Source of the DNA: Ancylobacter lacus
GTDB lineage: Bacteria > Pseudomonadota > Alphaproteobacteria > Rhizobiales > Xanthobacteraceae
Assembly: GCF_018390635.1 (NCBI RefSeq)
Contig: NZ_JAHBGE010000041.1
Location: 1-62,725, forward strand
DNA length: 62,725 nucleotides
Reading direction: 5' to 3'
Both the position numbers and the translations under genes were made by a program. Numbering within the stretch: position 1 is the stretch's first letter; each line of letters opens with the position of its first letter. Shown here one piece after another: positions 53,684-62,725 of the stretch. Below the pieces are notes generated by a model. The model was not told the DNA's origin. It worked only from the letters and a program-made list of their open reading frames with translations, and did not search any database.

Positions 53684-54418
53684 TCAGCCCGGCCGCGGCA
53701 GCAGCGCGGCCTCCGCCGCCAGCAGCCGCCGGGTGCCGCGTGTGGCGGGAAGGCCGGCGAGCCGGGCGAGATCGGCGGGAAGGTCGACGTCGAAGGCGAT
53801 GCCCGGCAGCTCCGCCGCGCCATGGAGGCGGGGCGTGATCCCGGCCCGCGCGGCGGCGGCGCAATGGCGCGCGAAGCTCGCCGGCCCGAAGGCGAAGCGC
53901 AGCAGGCTCGGCGGCGAGACCAGCAGCGCGCAGGTGCCCTCCCCGTCATGGGCGGGAACGAGGCTCACCGCCGGGGTGCCGTCATGGCCGGCGAGCAGGC
54001 GGGCGATGTCCTCCGAGGCCACCGCGGGAATGTCGCCGGGCACCACCAGCACGCCGGCCGCGCCCCGCCCGGCGAGGTCGGCGGCGGCCCGCCGCAGCGC
54101 CGCGTTCAGCCCGCGCGCCTGCGGCTCGGCGATGACGCAGGCACCCAGCGCCTCGGCCATCGCCGCCGCCTCGGCATCGGCGGTCACCACCGCGACGCCG
54201 GCCAGCTCGCGCACCTCGACCAGCGCGGCGAGCACGTCGTCGAGCATCGCCCGGGCGAGGCGGGCGCGCTGTGCCGGGGCCAGCGCCGGGGCCAGCCGCC
54301 GCTTGGCCGCGGCGAAGGGCTTCACCGGCACCACGGCCCAGACGCCGGAGGCGCCGGGCGCCGCCCCGCCACGGCCAGCCCCGCCGCAGCCCGCCCCGCC
54401 GCGGCCCTGCCCGCTCAT
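53684..54418 (-). CDS. cofC: F420-0 guanylyltransferase (CofC/FbiD family)
   Basis: A 244-residue nucleotidyltransferase that activates the F420 side-chain precursor with GTP: 2-phospholactate in archaea, phosphoenolpyruvate in mycobacteria (FbiD), 3-phosphoglycerate in Paraburkholderia. VWAVVPVKPFAAAKRRLAP (about 26-44) is the GTP-binding start, VPGDIPAV the metal-site Asp motif. The first 24 residues are Gly/Ala-rich and probably disordered. The gene overlaps cofD by 4 nt. Which precursor this enzyme prefers cannot be read from the sequence. Confidence 0.9.
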   Translation of the reverse strand: MSGQGRGGAGCGGAGRGGAAPGASGVWAVVPVKPFAAAKRRLAPALAPAQRARLARAMLDDVLAALVEVRELAGVAVVTADAEAAAMAEALGACVIAEPQARGLNAALRRAAADLAGRGAAGVLVVPGDIPAVASEDIARLLAGHDGTPAVSLVPAHDGEGTCALLVSPPSLLRFAFGPASFARHCAAAARAGITPRLHGAAELPGIAFDVDLPADLARLAGLPATRGTRRLLAAEAALLPRPG

Positions 54419-55362
54419 GCCGGCCGGCCCGCCAGCGCGAGCACGACGCGGGCCAGCGCGGTCCTGTCGTCGAGGCTGCGCATCAGGGTCGGCGCGGCGT
54501 GCACCGCCATGCCCTCGGGAACCGCGACGCCGGCATCAGCCTCGTCCACCACGAGGATGTCGACCAGCCCGGCATAATGGGCGGCGACGGTCGCCGCGCC
54601 CGGCTCCAGCCCCAGCTCGCGCATCATCTTTGCGGTCGGCCCCTTCACCGCCTGCCCGGCGATGATCGGCGAGACCGCCACCACCGGCACCCGGCGCCGC
54701 GCCAGCGCGGCGCGGATGCCCGGCACGGCGAGGATGGGGTCGATCGACAGATAGGGATTGGACGGGCACAGCACGATCGCCGCCAGCGCGGGATCGGCGA
54801 GGGCGGCGGCGACGGCGGGCGCCATGCGCGCCTCGGCCGCCCCGGCGAAGTCGAGCGCCTCCACCGCCGGCTCGCAGCGCCGGCCGACGAAATAGGGCTG
54901 GAAGTCCAGCCAGCCCTCCTCCCGCGTCTTCACCCGGGTGCGCACCGGGTCGTCGCTCATCGGCAGGATGGCGGAGGCGATGCCGAGCCGGGCGCGGAAC
55001 CGCTCGGTGATCTCGGACAGCGTCAGCCCCTGCGCCAGCAGCCGGGAGCGCTCGACATGGGTGGCGAGGTCGCCGTCGCCGAGCAGGAACCAGTCCTCCC
55101 CGCCCAGCGCCTTCAGCGCCGCCATGAAGGTCCAGGTTTCCTCGCGGCGGCCCCAGCCCTTCACCGGGTCGTCGAGCCCGGCAAGGGTGTAGAGCAGGGT
55201 GTCGACATCGGGCGAGACGTGCAGGCCGAGATGGACGAAATCGTCGCCCGTATTGGCGAGGACGGAAAGCGCGCCGGGCGGCAGCACCCGGTCCAGCCCC
55301 AGCGCCAGCTTGGCGCCGCCGATGCCGCCCGAGAGGGCGAGGATGCGGAAGGGTGGGCTCAT
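54415..55362 (-). CDS. cofD: 2-phospho-L-lactate transferase (CofD/FbiA)
   Basis: A 315-residue CofD protein that joins the activated phospho-ligand to FO, giving F420-0 or dehydro-F420-0. [17 protein letters not shown] (about 7-23), [20 protein letters not shown] (about 34-53), [16 protein letters not shown] and [18 protein letters not shown] are the family's signature motifs. ATG overlaps the cofE stop and the gene overlaps cofC, so all three are coupled. It acts in the cytoplasm after FbiC. Confidence 0.96.
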   Translation of the reverse strand: MSPPFRILALSGGIGGAKLALGLDRVLPPGALSVLANTGDDFVHLGLHVSPDVDTLLYTLAGLDDPVKGWGRREETWTFMAALKALGGEDWFLLGDGDLATHVERSRLLAQGLTLSEITERFRARLGIASAILPMSDDPVRTRVKTREEGWLDFQPYFVGRRCEPAVEALDFAGAAEARMAPAVAAALADPALAAIVLCPSNPYLSIDPILAVPGIRAALARRRVPVVAVSPIIAGQAVKGPTAKMMRELGLEPGAATVAAHYAGLVDILVVDEADAGVAVPEGMAVHAAPTLMRSLDDRTALARVVLALAGRPA

Positions 55363-56132
55363 CGGAACAGGTCCTCATGCTCGGGCCGCACCAGATCGCG
55401 CGCGGCGCCGTGCGGGGCGGTGGGGGCGAGGCCGCGCAGCACGGCGGCGGGGCGGCCCTCGTCGCCCTGCCCCATCACCAGCGAGGCGGCGGCGGCGATC
55501 TCGTCGGCATGGCCGATCATCGTGACCTGAAGCGGGCGGCCGAACAGGTCGGGCTCGCCGCGGCGGTCGACCAGCGCGGCGAGGCCGGCGGCCCCCACGG
55601 CGATGCCCATGGTGCCGCGCCGCCAGGCCCGGCCGAAGCTGTCATTGATGACCACGGCCAGCTCGACCCCGGCCCGCGCGGCCAGCGTGGCCCGCAGCGC
55701 GGCGGCGCTGGCGTCGGGATCGGCCGGCAGGAGGAGCGCCAGCTCCCGCCCGTCGGCCTCGACATTGGAACGGTCGATGCCGGCATTGGCCATGACGAAG
55801 CCCAGCCGGTGCTCGACGATGAGCACGCCCGGCCGCGCCCGCACCACGCGGCGGCTCTCGCCCAGCACCAGCTCGACGAAGCGCGGGTCCTTCTCCACCA
55901 CGGCGGCAAGCTCGCGCGCGGCGGGCGAGGGTGAGACGTCGGCGAGATCCACCAGCCGGCCCTCGGCCTTGGAGACGATCTTCTGCGCCAGCACCACCAC
56001 GTCGCCGGCGGCCGGCACCCGCGCGGCGCGGCCATAGCCCTCCAGCACCAGCGCGGCGAGATCGTCGCCCGGCCGCACCAGCGGCAGGCCGGGAAGGGCG
56101 AAGAGATCGAGTGCCTGCGGGCCGAACGTCAC
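55359..56132 (-). CDS. cofE: F420-0:gamma-glutamyl ligase (CofE)
   Basis: A 257-residue CofE that adds gamma-linked glutamates to F420-0 with GTP. Visible motifs are [39 protein letters not shown] and [20 protein letters not shown], followed by [18 protein letters not shown]. It lacks the C-terminal nitroreductase-like domain found in actinobacterial FbiB, which reduces dehydro-F420-0. So the pathway either uses a precursor that needs no such reduction (phospholactate or 3-phosphoglycerate) or has a separate reductase elsewhere. First of the cofE-cofD-cofC trio. Confidence 0.95.
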   Translation of the reverse strand: MTFGPQALDLFALPGLPLVRPGDDLAALVLEGYGRAARVPAAGDVVVLAQKIVSKAEGRLVDLADVSPSPAARELAAVVEKDPRFVELVLGESRRVVRARPGVLIVEHRLGFVMANAGIDRSNVEADGRELALLLPADPDASAAALRATLAARAGVELAVVINDSFGRAWRRGTMGIAVGAAGLAALVDRRGEPDLFGRPLQVTMIGHADEIAAAASLVMGQGDEGRPAAVLRGLAPTAPHGAARDLVRPEHEDLFR

Positions 56133-56177
56133 GCCACCGCTCCTGAAAACCCCGGGGGAACCGCCGCGCCCGCCGGC

Positions 56178-57182
56178 TCAGCCATAGGCGGCGCGCAGCC
56201 GCGGAAGCACCTCGGCGGAATAGAGCCGCAGGAACCGCTCCTGGTCGGCCCCCGGAGCATGGAACACCAGATGGCGGAAGCCCAGCGCGATGTAGGCGCC
56301 GATCTTCTCGACATGCTCGTCGGGATCGGTGGAGACGATCCAGCGCTTCGCGGTGCGCTCGGCCGGCAGCGCGTCGGCGAGGCGCTCCATCTCCAGCGGG
56401 TCCTCGACGCTCATCTTCTCCTCGGCCGAGAGCGCCAGCGCCGCCCACAGCCGGGTGTCCTCGCGGGCGCGGGCGAGGTCGGTGTCGAAGGACACCTTCA
56501 TCTCGATCATGCGGTCATAGCCGGCGCCGTCGCGGCCGGAGGCCGCCAGCCCCTCCGCCACATTGGGCAGCAGCGTTTCGGTATAGAGGTCCCAGCCCTT
56601 GCCGGAGGTGCAGATGAAGCCGTCGCCGGCACGGCCGGCATATTTGGCGATCATCGGTCCTGCGCCGGCTATGTAGATCGGCACCGGCTGGTCCGGCCGG
56701 TCATAGATGGTGGCGCCCTCGGTGCGGTAATACTCGCCCTCGAAGGTCACGCGCTCCTCGCTCCAGAGCTGGCGGATGAGGCGGACCGCCTCGCGCAGCC
56801 GGGCGAAGCGCTCCTTCATCTCCGGCCAGGGCCCGCCGGTGGCCGGCACCTCGTTGAGCGATTCGCCGGTGCCGACCCCGAGGATGACGCGGCCGGGGAA
56901 CATCTGGCCCAGTGTGCCGAAGGCCTGCGCCACCATGGCCGGGTGGTGGCGGAAGGTGGGGGTGAGCACGCTGGTGCCCATGATGATGCGGGAGGTGGAG
57001 GCGCCCAGCGCGCCGAGCCAGGCCAGCGCCGCCGGCGCGTGCCCGCCGGTGTGCCGCCAGGGCTGGAAATGGTCGCTCACGAACACCGAGTCGAAGCCCG
57101 CCCGTTCTGCCGCAACCGCGAAATCGAGCAGGCGGCGGGCGTCGAACTGTTCCGCAGATGCTTTGTAGCCCAGCTTCAGCAC
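56178..57182 (-). CDS. fgd: F420-dependent glucose-6-phosphate dehydrogenase
   Basis: A 334-residue LLM-family enzyme that closely follows the mycobacterial Fgd1 sequence. [28 protein letters not shown] (catalytic His38, Trp42), [20 protein letters not shown] (acidic residue Glu106), [19 protein letters not shown] (phosphate-binding Lys) and [20 protein letters not shown] are shared. Expected reaction: glucose-6-phosphate plus F420 to 6-phosphogluconolactone plus F420H2. Start is GTG 57182 with GGAGGAGGA about 10 nt upstream. It is the first gene of the array and directly followed by cofE, so F420 synthesis and reduction are encoded together. Confidence 0.93.
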   Translation of the reverse strand: MLKLGYKASAEQFDARRLLDFAVAAERAGFDSVFVSDHFQPWRHTGGHAPAALAWLGALGASTSRIIMGTSVLTPTFRHHPAMVAQAFGTLGQMFPGRVILGVGTGESLNEVPATGGPWPEMKERFARLREAVRLIRQLWSEERVTFEGEYYRTEGATIYDRPDQPVPIYIAGAGPMIAKYAGRAGDGFICTSGKGWDLYTETLLPNVAEGLAASGRDGAGYDRMIEMKVSFDTDLARAREDTRLWAALALSAEEKMSVEDPLEMERLADALPAERTAKRWIVSTDPDEHVEKIGAYIALGFRHLVFHAPGADQERFLRLYSAEVLPRLRAAYG

Positions 57183-57490
57183 GCTCCATCCTCCTCCGCA
57201 GGTTCCGACGCGGCCGAGCATAGAGTGATATGGGTCATCAGCACAATATGCAGGAATATGACGCTATCTCAATATTTTGGAAGTTGATCGCTTCTGAACC
57301 CCGCTCACTGGCGCGCCGGGGCGGCGGGACTGCCCCGATACCGCCGCGCTTTTGCCGCACTGCACATATTCGAAAGCATAAAACTTTCGTTTGAACCTAT
57401 TGCAAGCGCGATTATGACCATTTAGGCTCCATATGAAGATAAAAACGAAAGCCATCCTGACCAAAAGGCTGGCGCCTACGGGAGATGCGC
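57183..57490. other. Divergent gap between fgd and glpD
   Basis: 308 bp with two AT-rich zones. On the minus side, TTGAGA and ATATTG about 17 bp apart (around 57250-57275) could be the fgd promoter. The right half carries DeoR/GlpR-like repeats before glpD. No gene is supported. Confidence 0.5.
57371..57389. promoter_or_regulatory. Candidate GlpR operator
   Basis: CGAAAG (57371-57376) and CTTTCG (57384-57389) form an inverted repeat with a 7-bp spacer; a third ACGAAAG stands at 57445-57451. DeoR-family GlpR repressors recognise TTTCG/CGAAA-type repeats, and glpD follows. No glpR gene is in the window. Confidence 0.5.
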
Positions 57491-59083
57491 GTGAACGCAC
57501 GTATGCTCGACGCCATGTATGACGTCGCCATCATCGGCGGTGGCGTGAACGGCTGCGGCATTGCCCGCGACGCCGCCGGGCGCGGCGCTTCGGTGGTGCT
57601 GCTGGAACAGGGCGACTTCGCCGGGGCGACCTCCTCGGCCTCCACCAAGCTCATTCACGGCGGGCTGCGCTACCTCGAGCACTATGAGTTCCGGCTGGTG
57701 CGCGAGGCGCTGATGGAGCGCGAGGTGCTGTGGAAGATCGCCCCCCACATCATCTGGCCGCTGCGCTTCATCCTGCCCCACCATGCGGGGCTGCGGCCGG
57801 CCTGGCTGCTGCGGCTCGGCCTGTTCATCTACGACCATCTCGGCGGCCGCAAGCTGCTGCCGGCCACCCGCACGCTGGACCTGCGCCGCGACGTCGCCGG
57901 CCAGCCGCTGCGCGCGGACTACACCCGCGCCTTCGAATATTCCGACTGCTGGGTGGAGGATAGCCGGCTCGTCGTCCTCAACGCGCTGGATGCCGCCGAG
58001 CGCGGCGCCGACGTGCGCCCCCGCACCCGGGTCGTCTCCGCCGAGCGGCGGGCGGCCGAGGGCTCGGTTCCGGCGCACTGGCGGCTGGAGGTGGAGCACG
58101 CCGAGGACAAGACCCGCGAGAGCGTCGCCGCCCGGGTGCTGGTCAACGCCGCCGGGCCGTGGGTGCACGAGGTGCTGGCCCGCGTGGTGCGCGCCAACTC
58201 GCCGGCCTCGGTCCGGCTGGTGCAGGGCAGCCACATCGTGGTGCCGAAACTCTACGACCACGACCGCGCCTACATCTTCCAGAACGCGGACGGGCGCATC
58301 ATCTTCTCCGTGCCCTATGAGCGCGACTTCACCCTGATCGGCACCACCGACCGCGACTACAAGGGCGCCCCCCACGAGGTGAAGGCCAGCGACGAGGAGA
58401 TCGCCTATCTCTGCGCCGCCGCCAGCGAATACTTCAAGAAGCCAATCGTCCCCGCCGATGTGGTGTGGACCTATTCCGGCGTGCGCCCGCTCTATGACGA
58501 CGGCGCCTCCAAGGCGCAGGAAGCCACCCGCGACTATGTGCTTGAAATGGACGAGACCGAGGGCATGGCGCCCCTGCTCTCGGTGTTCGGCGGCAAGATC
58601 ACGACCTATCGCCGGCTCGCCGAGCATGCCGTCCAGAAGCTGAAGAACGTGCTGCCGGGCGGCGACAAGCCCTCCTGGACCGGCACCGCGCCCCTGCCGG
58701 GCGGGGATTTCGACGTCCGCGACGTGCCGCGCGTCATCGCCCAGGTGCAGCGCGCCCACCCCTGGCTCGACGCCAGGCTCGCCCGCCGGCTGGTGCTGGC
58801 CTACGGCACCCGCACCCTGCGGCTGCTGGATGGCGCCCGCGGCCCGCGCGACCTCGGCGAGACCTTCGGCGCGGACCTCACCGAAGCCGAGGTGCGCTAT
58901 CTCATTCGTGAGGAATGGGCGCGCAGCGGCGCGGACATACTCTGGCGGCGCTCCAAGCTCGGGCTCCGCTTCAGCACCGAACAAGCCGCCCGGCTGGACG
59001 CCTATGTGCGTGCCGCCGTGGAAGGCGGGCCGGCCGCCTTTGCGGCCCGGAACACGCTGGCGGCGGGAGGAAACGCGTCATGA
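57491..59083 (+). CDS. glpD: Glycerol-3-phosphate dehydrogenase
   Basis: A 530-residue aerobic, membrane-associated FAD enzyme that oxidises sn-glycerol-3-phosphate to dihydroxyacetone phosphate and feeds electrons to quinone. The FAD motif is DVAIIGGGVNGCGIARDAAG (about 9-28), followed by TKLIHGGLRYLEHYEFRLV and the late TYSGVRPLYDD and FGGKITTYRRLAEHA. GTG 57491 is preferred because GGGAG stands 6 nt upstream; the ATG at 57485 is immediately adjacent to that site. It is the first gene of the glycerol uptake and catabolism operon. Confidence 0.95.
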   Translation: MNARMLDAMYDVAIIGGGVNGCGIARDAAGRGASVVLLEQGDFAGATSSASTKLIHGGLRYLEHYEFRLVREALMEREVLWKIAPHIIWPLRFILPHHAGLRPAWLLRLGLFIYDHLGGRKLLPATRTLDLRRDVAGQPLRADYTRAFEYSDCWVEDSRLVVLNALDAAERGADVRPRTRVVSAERRAAEGSVPAHWRLEVEHAEDKTRESVAARVLVNAAGPWVHEVLARVVRANSPASVRLVQGSHIVVPKLYDHDRAYIFQNADGRIIFSVPYERDFTLIGTTDRDYKGAPHEVKASDEEIAYLCAAASEYFKKPIVPADVVWTYSGVRPLYDDGASKAQEATRDYVLEMDETEGMAPLLSVFGGKITTYRRLAEHAVQKLKNVLPGGDKPSWTGTAPLPGGDFDVRDVPRVIAQVQRAHPWLDARLARRLVLAYGTRTLRLLDGARGPRDLGETFGADLTEAEVRYLIREEWARSGADILWRRSKLGLRFSTEQAARLDAYVRAAVEGGPAAFAARNTLAAGGNAS

Positions 59084-60177
59084 GCCTCGTTCTCGAAAAG
59101 GTCCGGCGTGAGATCGCCGGACAGGTCCACATCCGCGACGTCTCGCTGGAGCTCCAGCGCGGCAGCCTGAACGTGCTGCTCGGCGCCACCCTCGCCGGCA
59201 AGACCTCGCTGATGCGGCTGATGGCCGGGCTCGACGTGCCCACCGCCGGCCGCGTCATCGTGGAAGGGCGCGACGTCACCGGCCTGCCGGTGAAGAAGCG
59301 CTCCGTCGCGATGGTCTACCAGCAGTTCATCAACTACCCCGCCCTCACGGTGTACGAGAACATCGCCTCCCCGCTGCGGGTGCAGGGCCTGCCCCGGGCG
59401 GAGATCGAGAGCCGGGTCGCCGACGCGGCGCGGCTGATGCGGCTGGAGCCCTATCTCCAGCGCCGGCCGCTGGAAATGTCCGGCGGCCAGCAGCAGCGCT
59501 GCGCCATCGCCCGGGCGCTGGTGAAGCGCGCCGACCTCGTGCTGCTCGACGAGCCGCTGGCCAATCTCGACTACAAGCTGCGCGAGGAACTGCGCGAGGA
59601 GCTGCCGCGCATCTTCGCCTCGACCGGCGCGGTGTTCGTCTACGCCACCACCGAGCCCACAGAGGCGCTGCTGCTCGGCGGCAACACCGCCACCCTGCTG
59701 GAAGGCGCGCTGACCCAGTTCGGCCCGACCCCGGACGTCTACCGCCACCCGCTCGACCTCGACACGGCACGGGTGTTCTCCGATCCGCCGCTCAACACGC
59801 TCGAGGTCACGAAGTCCGGCGGGCAGGTGCGGCTCGCCACCGGCGGCACGGTCCCGGTCGCCGGCGTGTTCGAGAGCGTGCCGGACGGCACCTACACCGT
59901 CGGCGTGCGCGCCCACCACCTGGAGCTCGCCGCGCCCGGCAGCCCGGTGGCGCCCGGCACGCTGAGCCTCGACGCGGTGGTCTCGGTCTCGGAGATCACC
60001 GGCTCGGAGAGCTTCGTGCATGTCGACATCGGCACCAGCCGGCTCACCGCGCTGCTGACCGGCGTGCGCCGGCTGGAGCCGGGCGCCGCGGTCGCGGTCC
60101 ATATCGATCCCCTGCACATCCTGCTGTTCGACACCAAGGGCCGCCGCGCCGGCCGCCAGCTCGATCTCGCGGCCTGA
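59080..60177 (+). CDS. glpS: Glycerol ABC importer ATPase GlpS
   Basis: A 365-residue ATPase of the rhizobial GlpSTPQV importer. Walker A GATLAGKTS (35-43), signature MSGGQQQR (133-140), Walker B LVLLDEPLANLD and Q-loop MVYQQFINYP are present. The H-loop His is replaced by Thr191 (VYATTEPTEA). A TOBE-like domain follows. ATG overlaps the glpD stop. It probably pairs with GlpT as a heterodimer. Confidence 0.93.
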   Translation: MSLVLEKVRREIAGQVHIRDVSLELQRGSLNVLLGATLAGKTSLMRLMAGLDVPTAGRVIVEGRDVTGLPVKKRSVAMVYQQFINYPALTVYENIASPLRVQGLPRAEIESRVADAARLMRLEPYLQRRPLEMSGGQQQRCAIARALVKRADLVLLDEPLANLDYKLREELREELPRIFASTGAVFVYATTEPTEALLLGGNTATLLEGALTQFGPTPDVYRHPLDLDTARVFSDPPLNTLEVTKSGGQVRLATGGTVPVAGVFESVPDGTYTVGVRAHHLELAAPGSPVAPGTLSLDAVVSVSEITGSESFVHVDIGTSRLTALLTGVRRLEPGAAVAVHIDPLHILLFDTKGRRAGRQLDLAA

Positions 60178-60187
60178 GGAGAGCACG

Positions 60188-61288
<1,101 letters not shown>

Positions 61289-61291
61289 CCG

Positions 61292-62193
<902 letters not shown>

Positions 62194-62197
<4 letters not shown>

Positions 62198-62725
62198 ACC
62201 ATTCCTCGCGCGGCGGCACCCTCGTCATGACGGTGTACCTGCTGTTCCTGCTGCTGCCGATCTACTGGCTCGTCAATATGAGCCTGAAGACGAACTACGA
62301 GATCACCACCTCGGTGACGCTGTGGCCGCGGGAGATCACCTTCCAGCACTACCGCACCATCTTCACCGATTCGAGCTGGTACTCGGGCTACATCAACTCG
62401 CTCAGCTATGTCGTGCTGAACACCATCATCTCGATCGGCCTCGCGCTGCCGGCGGCCTATGCCTTCTCGCGCTACCGCTTCGTCGGCGACAAGCACCTGT
62501 TCTTCTGGCTGCTGTCGAACCGGATGGCGCCGCCCGCGGTGTTCGCGCTGCCCTTCTTCAACCTCTACTCCGCCATCGGCCTGTTCGACACGCCATGGGC
62601 GGTGGCGCTGGCGCACTGCCTGTTCAACGTGCCGCTGGCGGTGTGGATCCTGGAAGGCTTCATGTCCGGGGTGCCGCGGGAGATCGACGAGACCGCGCGG
62701 CTGGACGGCTATTCGCTGCCGCGCT
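62194..62725 (+). CDS. glpQ: Glycerol ABC permease GlpQ (partial, cut by window end)
   Basis: The first 177 codons of a MalG-like permease, starting at GTG 62194 that overlaps the glpP stop. Visible are TLVMTVYLLFLLLPIYWLVN (helix 1), VVLNTIISIGLALPAAYAFS (helix 2) and the EAA loop VPREIDETARLDGYS at the edge. The remaining roughly 90 codons, and probably glpV (binding protein), lie beyond the window. Confidence 0.93.

Overview
The window is GC-rich, densely packed bacterial DNA that reads as an alphaproteobacterium, most likely Hyphomicrobiales (Rhizobiales). The evidence is the glpD-glpSTPQ glycerol ABC operon typical of rhizobia, several Cox/Xdh-type molybdenum hydroxylases, and an ICE/plasmid-type gene block (DUF932, ParB-like, toprim, DUF2493) common in that order. 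A Xanthobacteraceae-like host is a guess. No 16S rRNA or marker gene is present to settle it.

Layout. (1) 1-7.5 kb: right end of a mobile island, less GC-rich than the rest and read on the minus strand. It holds a FitAB/VapBC toxin-antitoxin pair, four ICE/plasmid-type genes, an IS3-family right-end fragment, and then a tRNA-Gly(GCC) whose 3' end faces the island. (2) 7.9-9.9 kb: aguB-aguA, agmatine to putrescine, with an in-frame TGA replacing a probable Trp codon in aguB. (3) 9.9-16.2 kb: an uncharacterised minus-strand catabolic operon (HpaB-type flavin hydroxylase, flavin reductase, M20 amidohydrolase, RidA, DUF1028, GlcG-like, divergent AroQ-like) facing a LysR gene. (4) 16.3-21.3 kb: HutD, a 2-hydroxyacid dehydrogenase and a NitT/TauT-type ABC importer behind a sigma-54 promoter. 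(5) 21.6-40.9 kb: a probable N-heterocycle or lactam catabolic island. It has two sets of molybdenum-hydroxylase subunits, a PLP enzyme, a family I CoA-transferase, an F420-type LLM oxidoreductase, FO synthase (fbiC), 5-oxoprolinase PxpA/PxpBC and a GntR/UTRA regulator. (6) 41-42.5 kb: a phosphoribosyltransferase and a small membrane protein. (7) 42.5-57.2 kb: a long minus-strand array that starts with F420-dependent glucose-6-phosphate dehydrogenase (fgd) and cofE-cofD-cofC. It continues with an alpha/beta hydrolase, a CUT1-type ABC importer with two ATPases, an acetamidase/formamidase, a luciferase-like monooxygenase and a GMC dehydrogenase with a small subunit. (8) 57.5 kb to the end: glpD-glpS-glpT-glpP-glpQ (glpQ cut by the window edge).

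The most notable system is coenzyme F420. All four biosynthetic activities (FbiC, CofC, CofD, CofE) plus the F420-reducing Fgd and at least one F420-type LLM enzyme lie within 31 kb. FbiC is encoded 3 bp downstream of pxpA and so is probably cotranscribed with a lactam-opening enzyme. CofCDE and fgd head the sugar-importer array. This suggests that sugar phosphate oxidation supplies F420H2 for reductive steps on ring substrates. That link is inference; the gene identities are well supported. A second observation worth attention is a pair of covarying leader hairpins that pair with the Shine-Dalgarno sequences of the ParB-like and DUF932 genes of the island.
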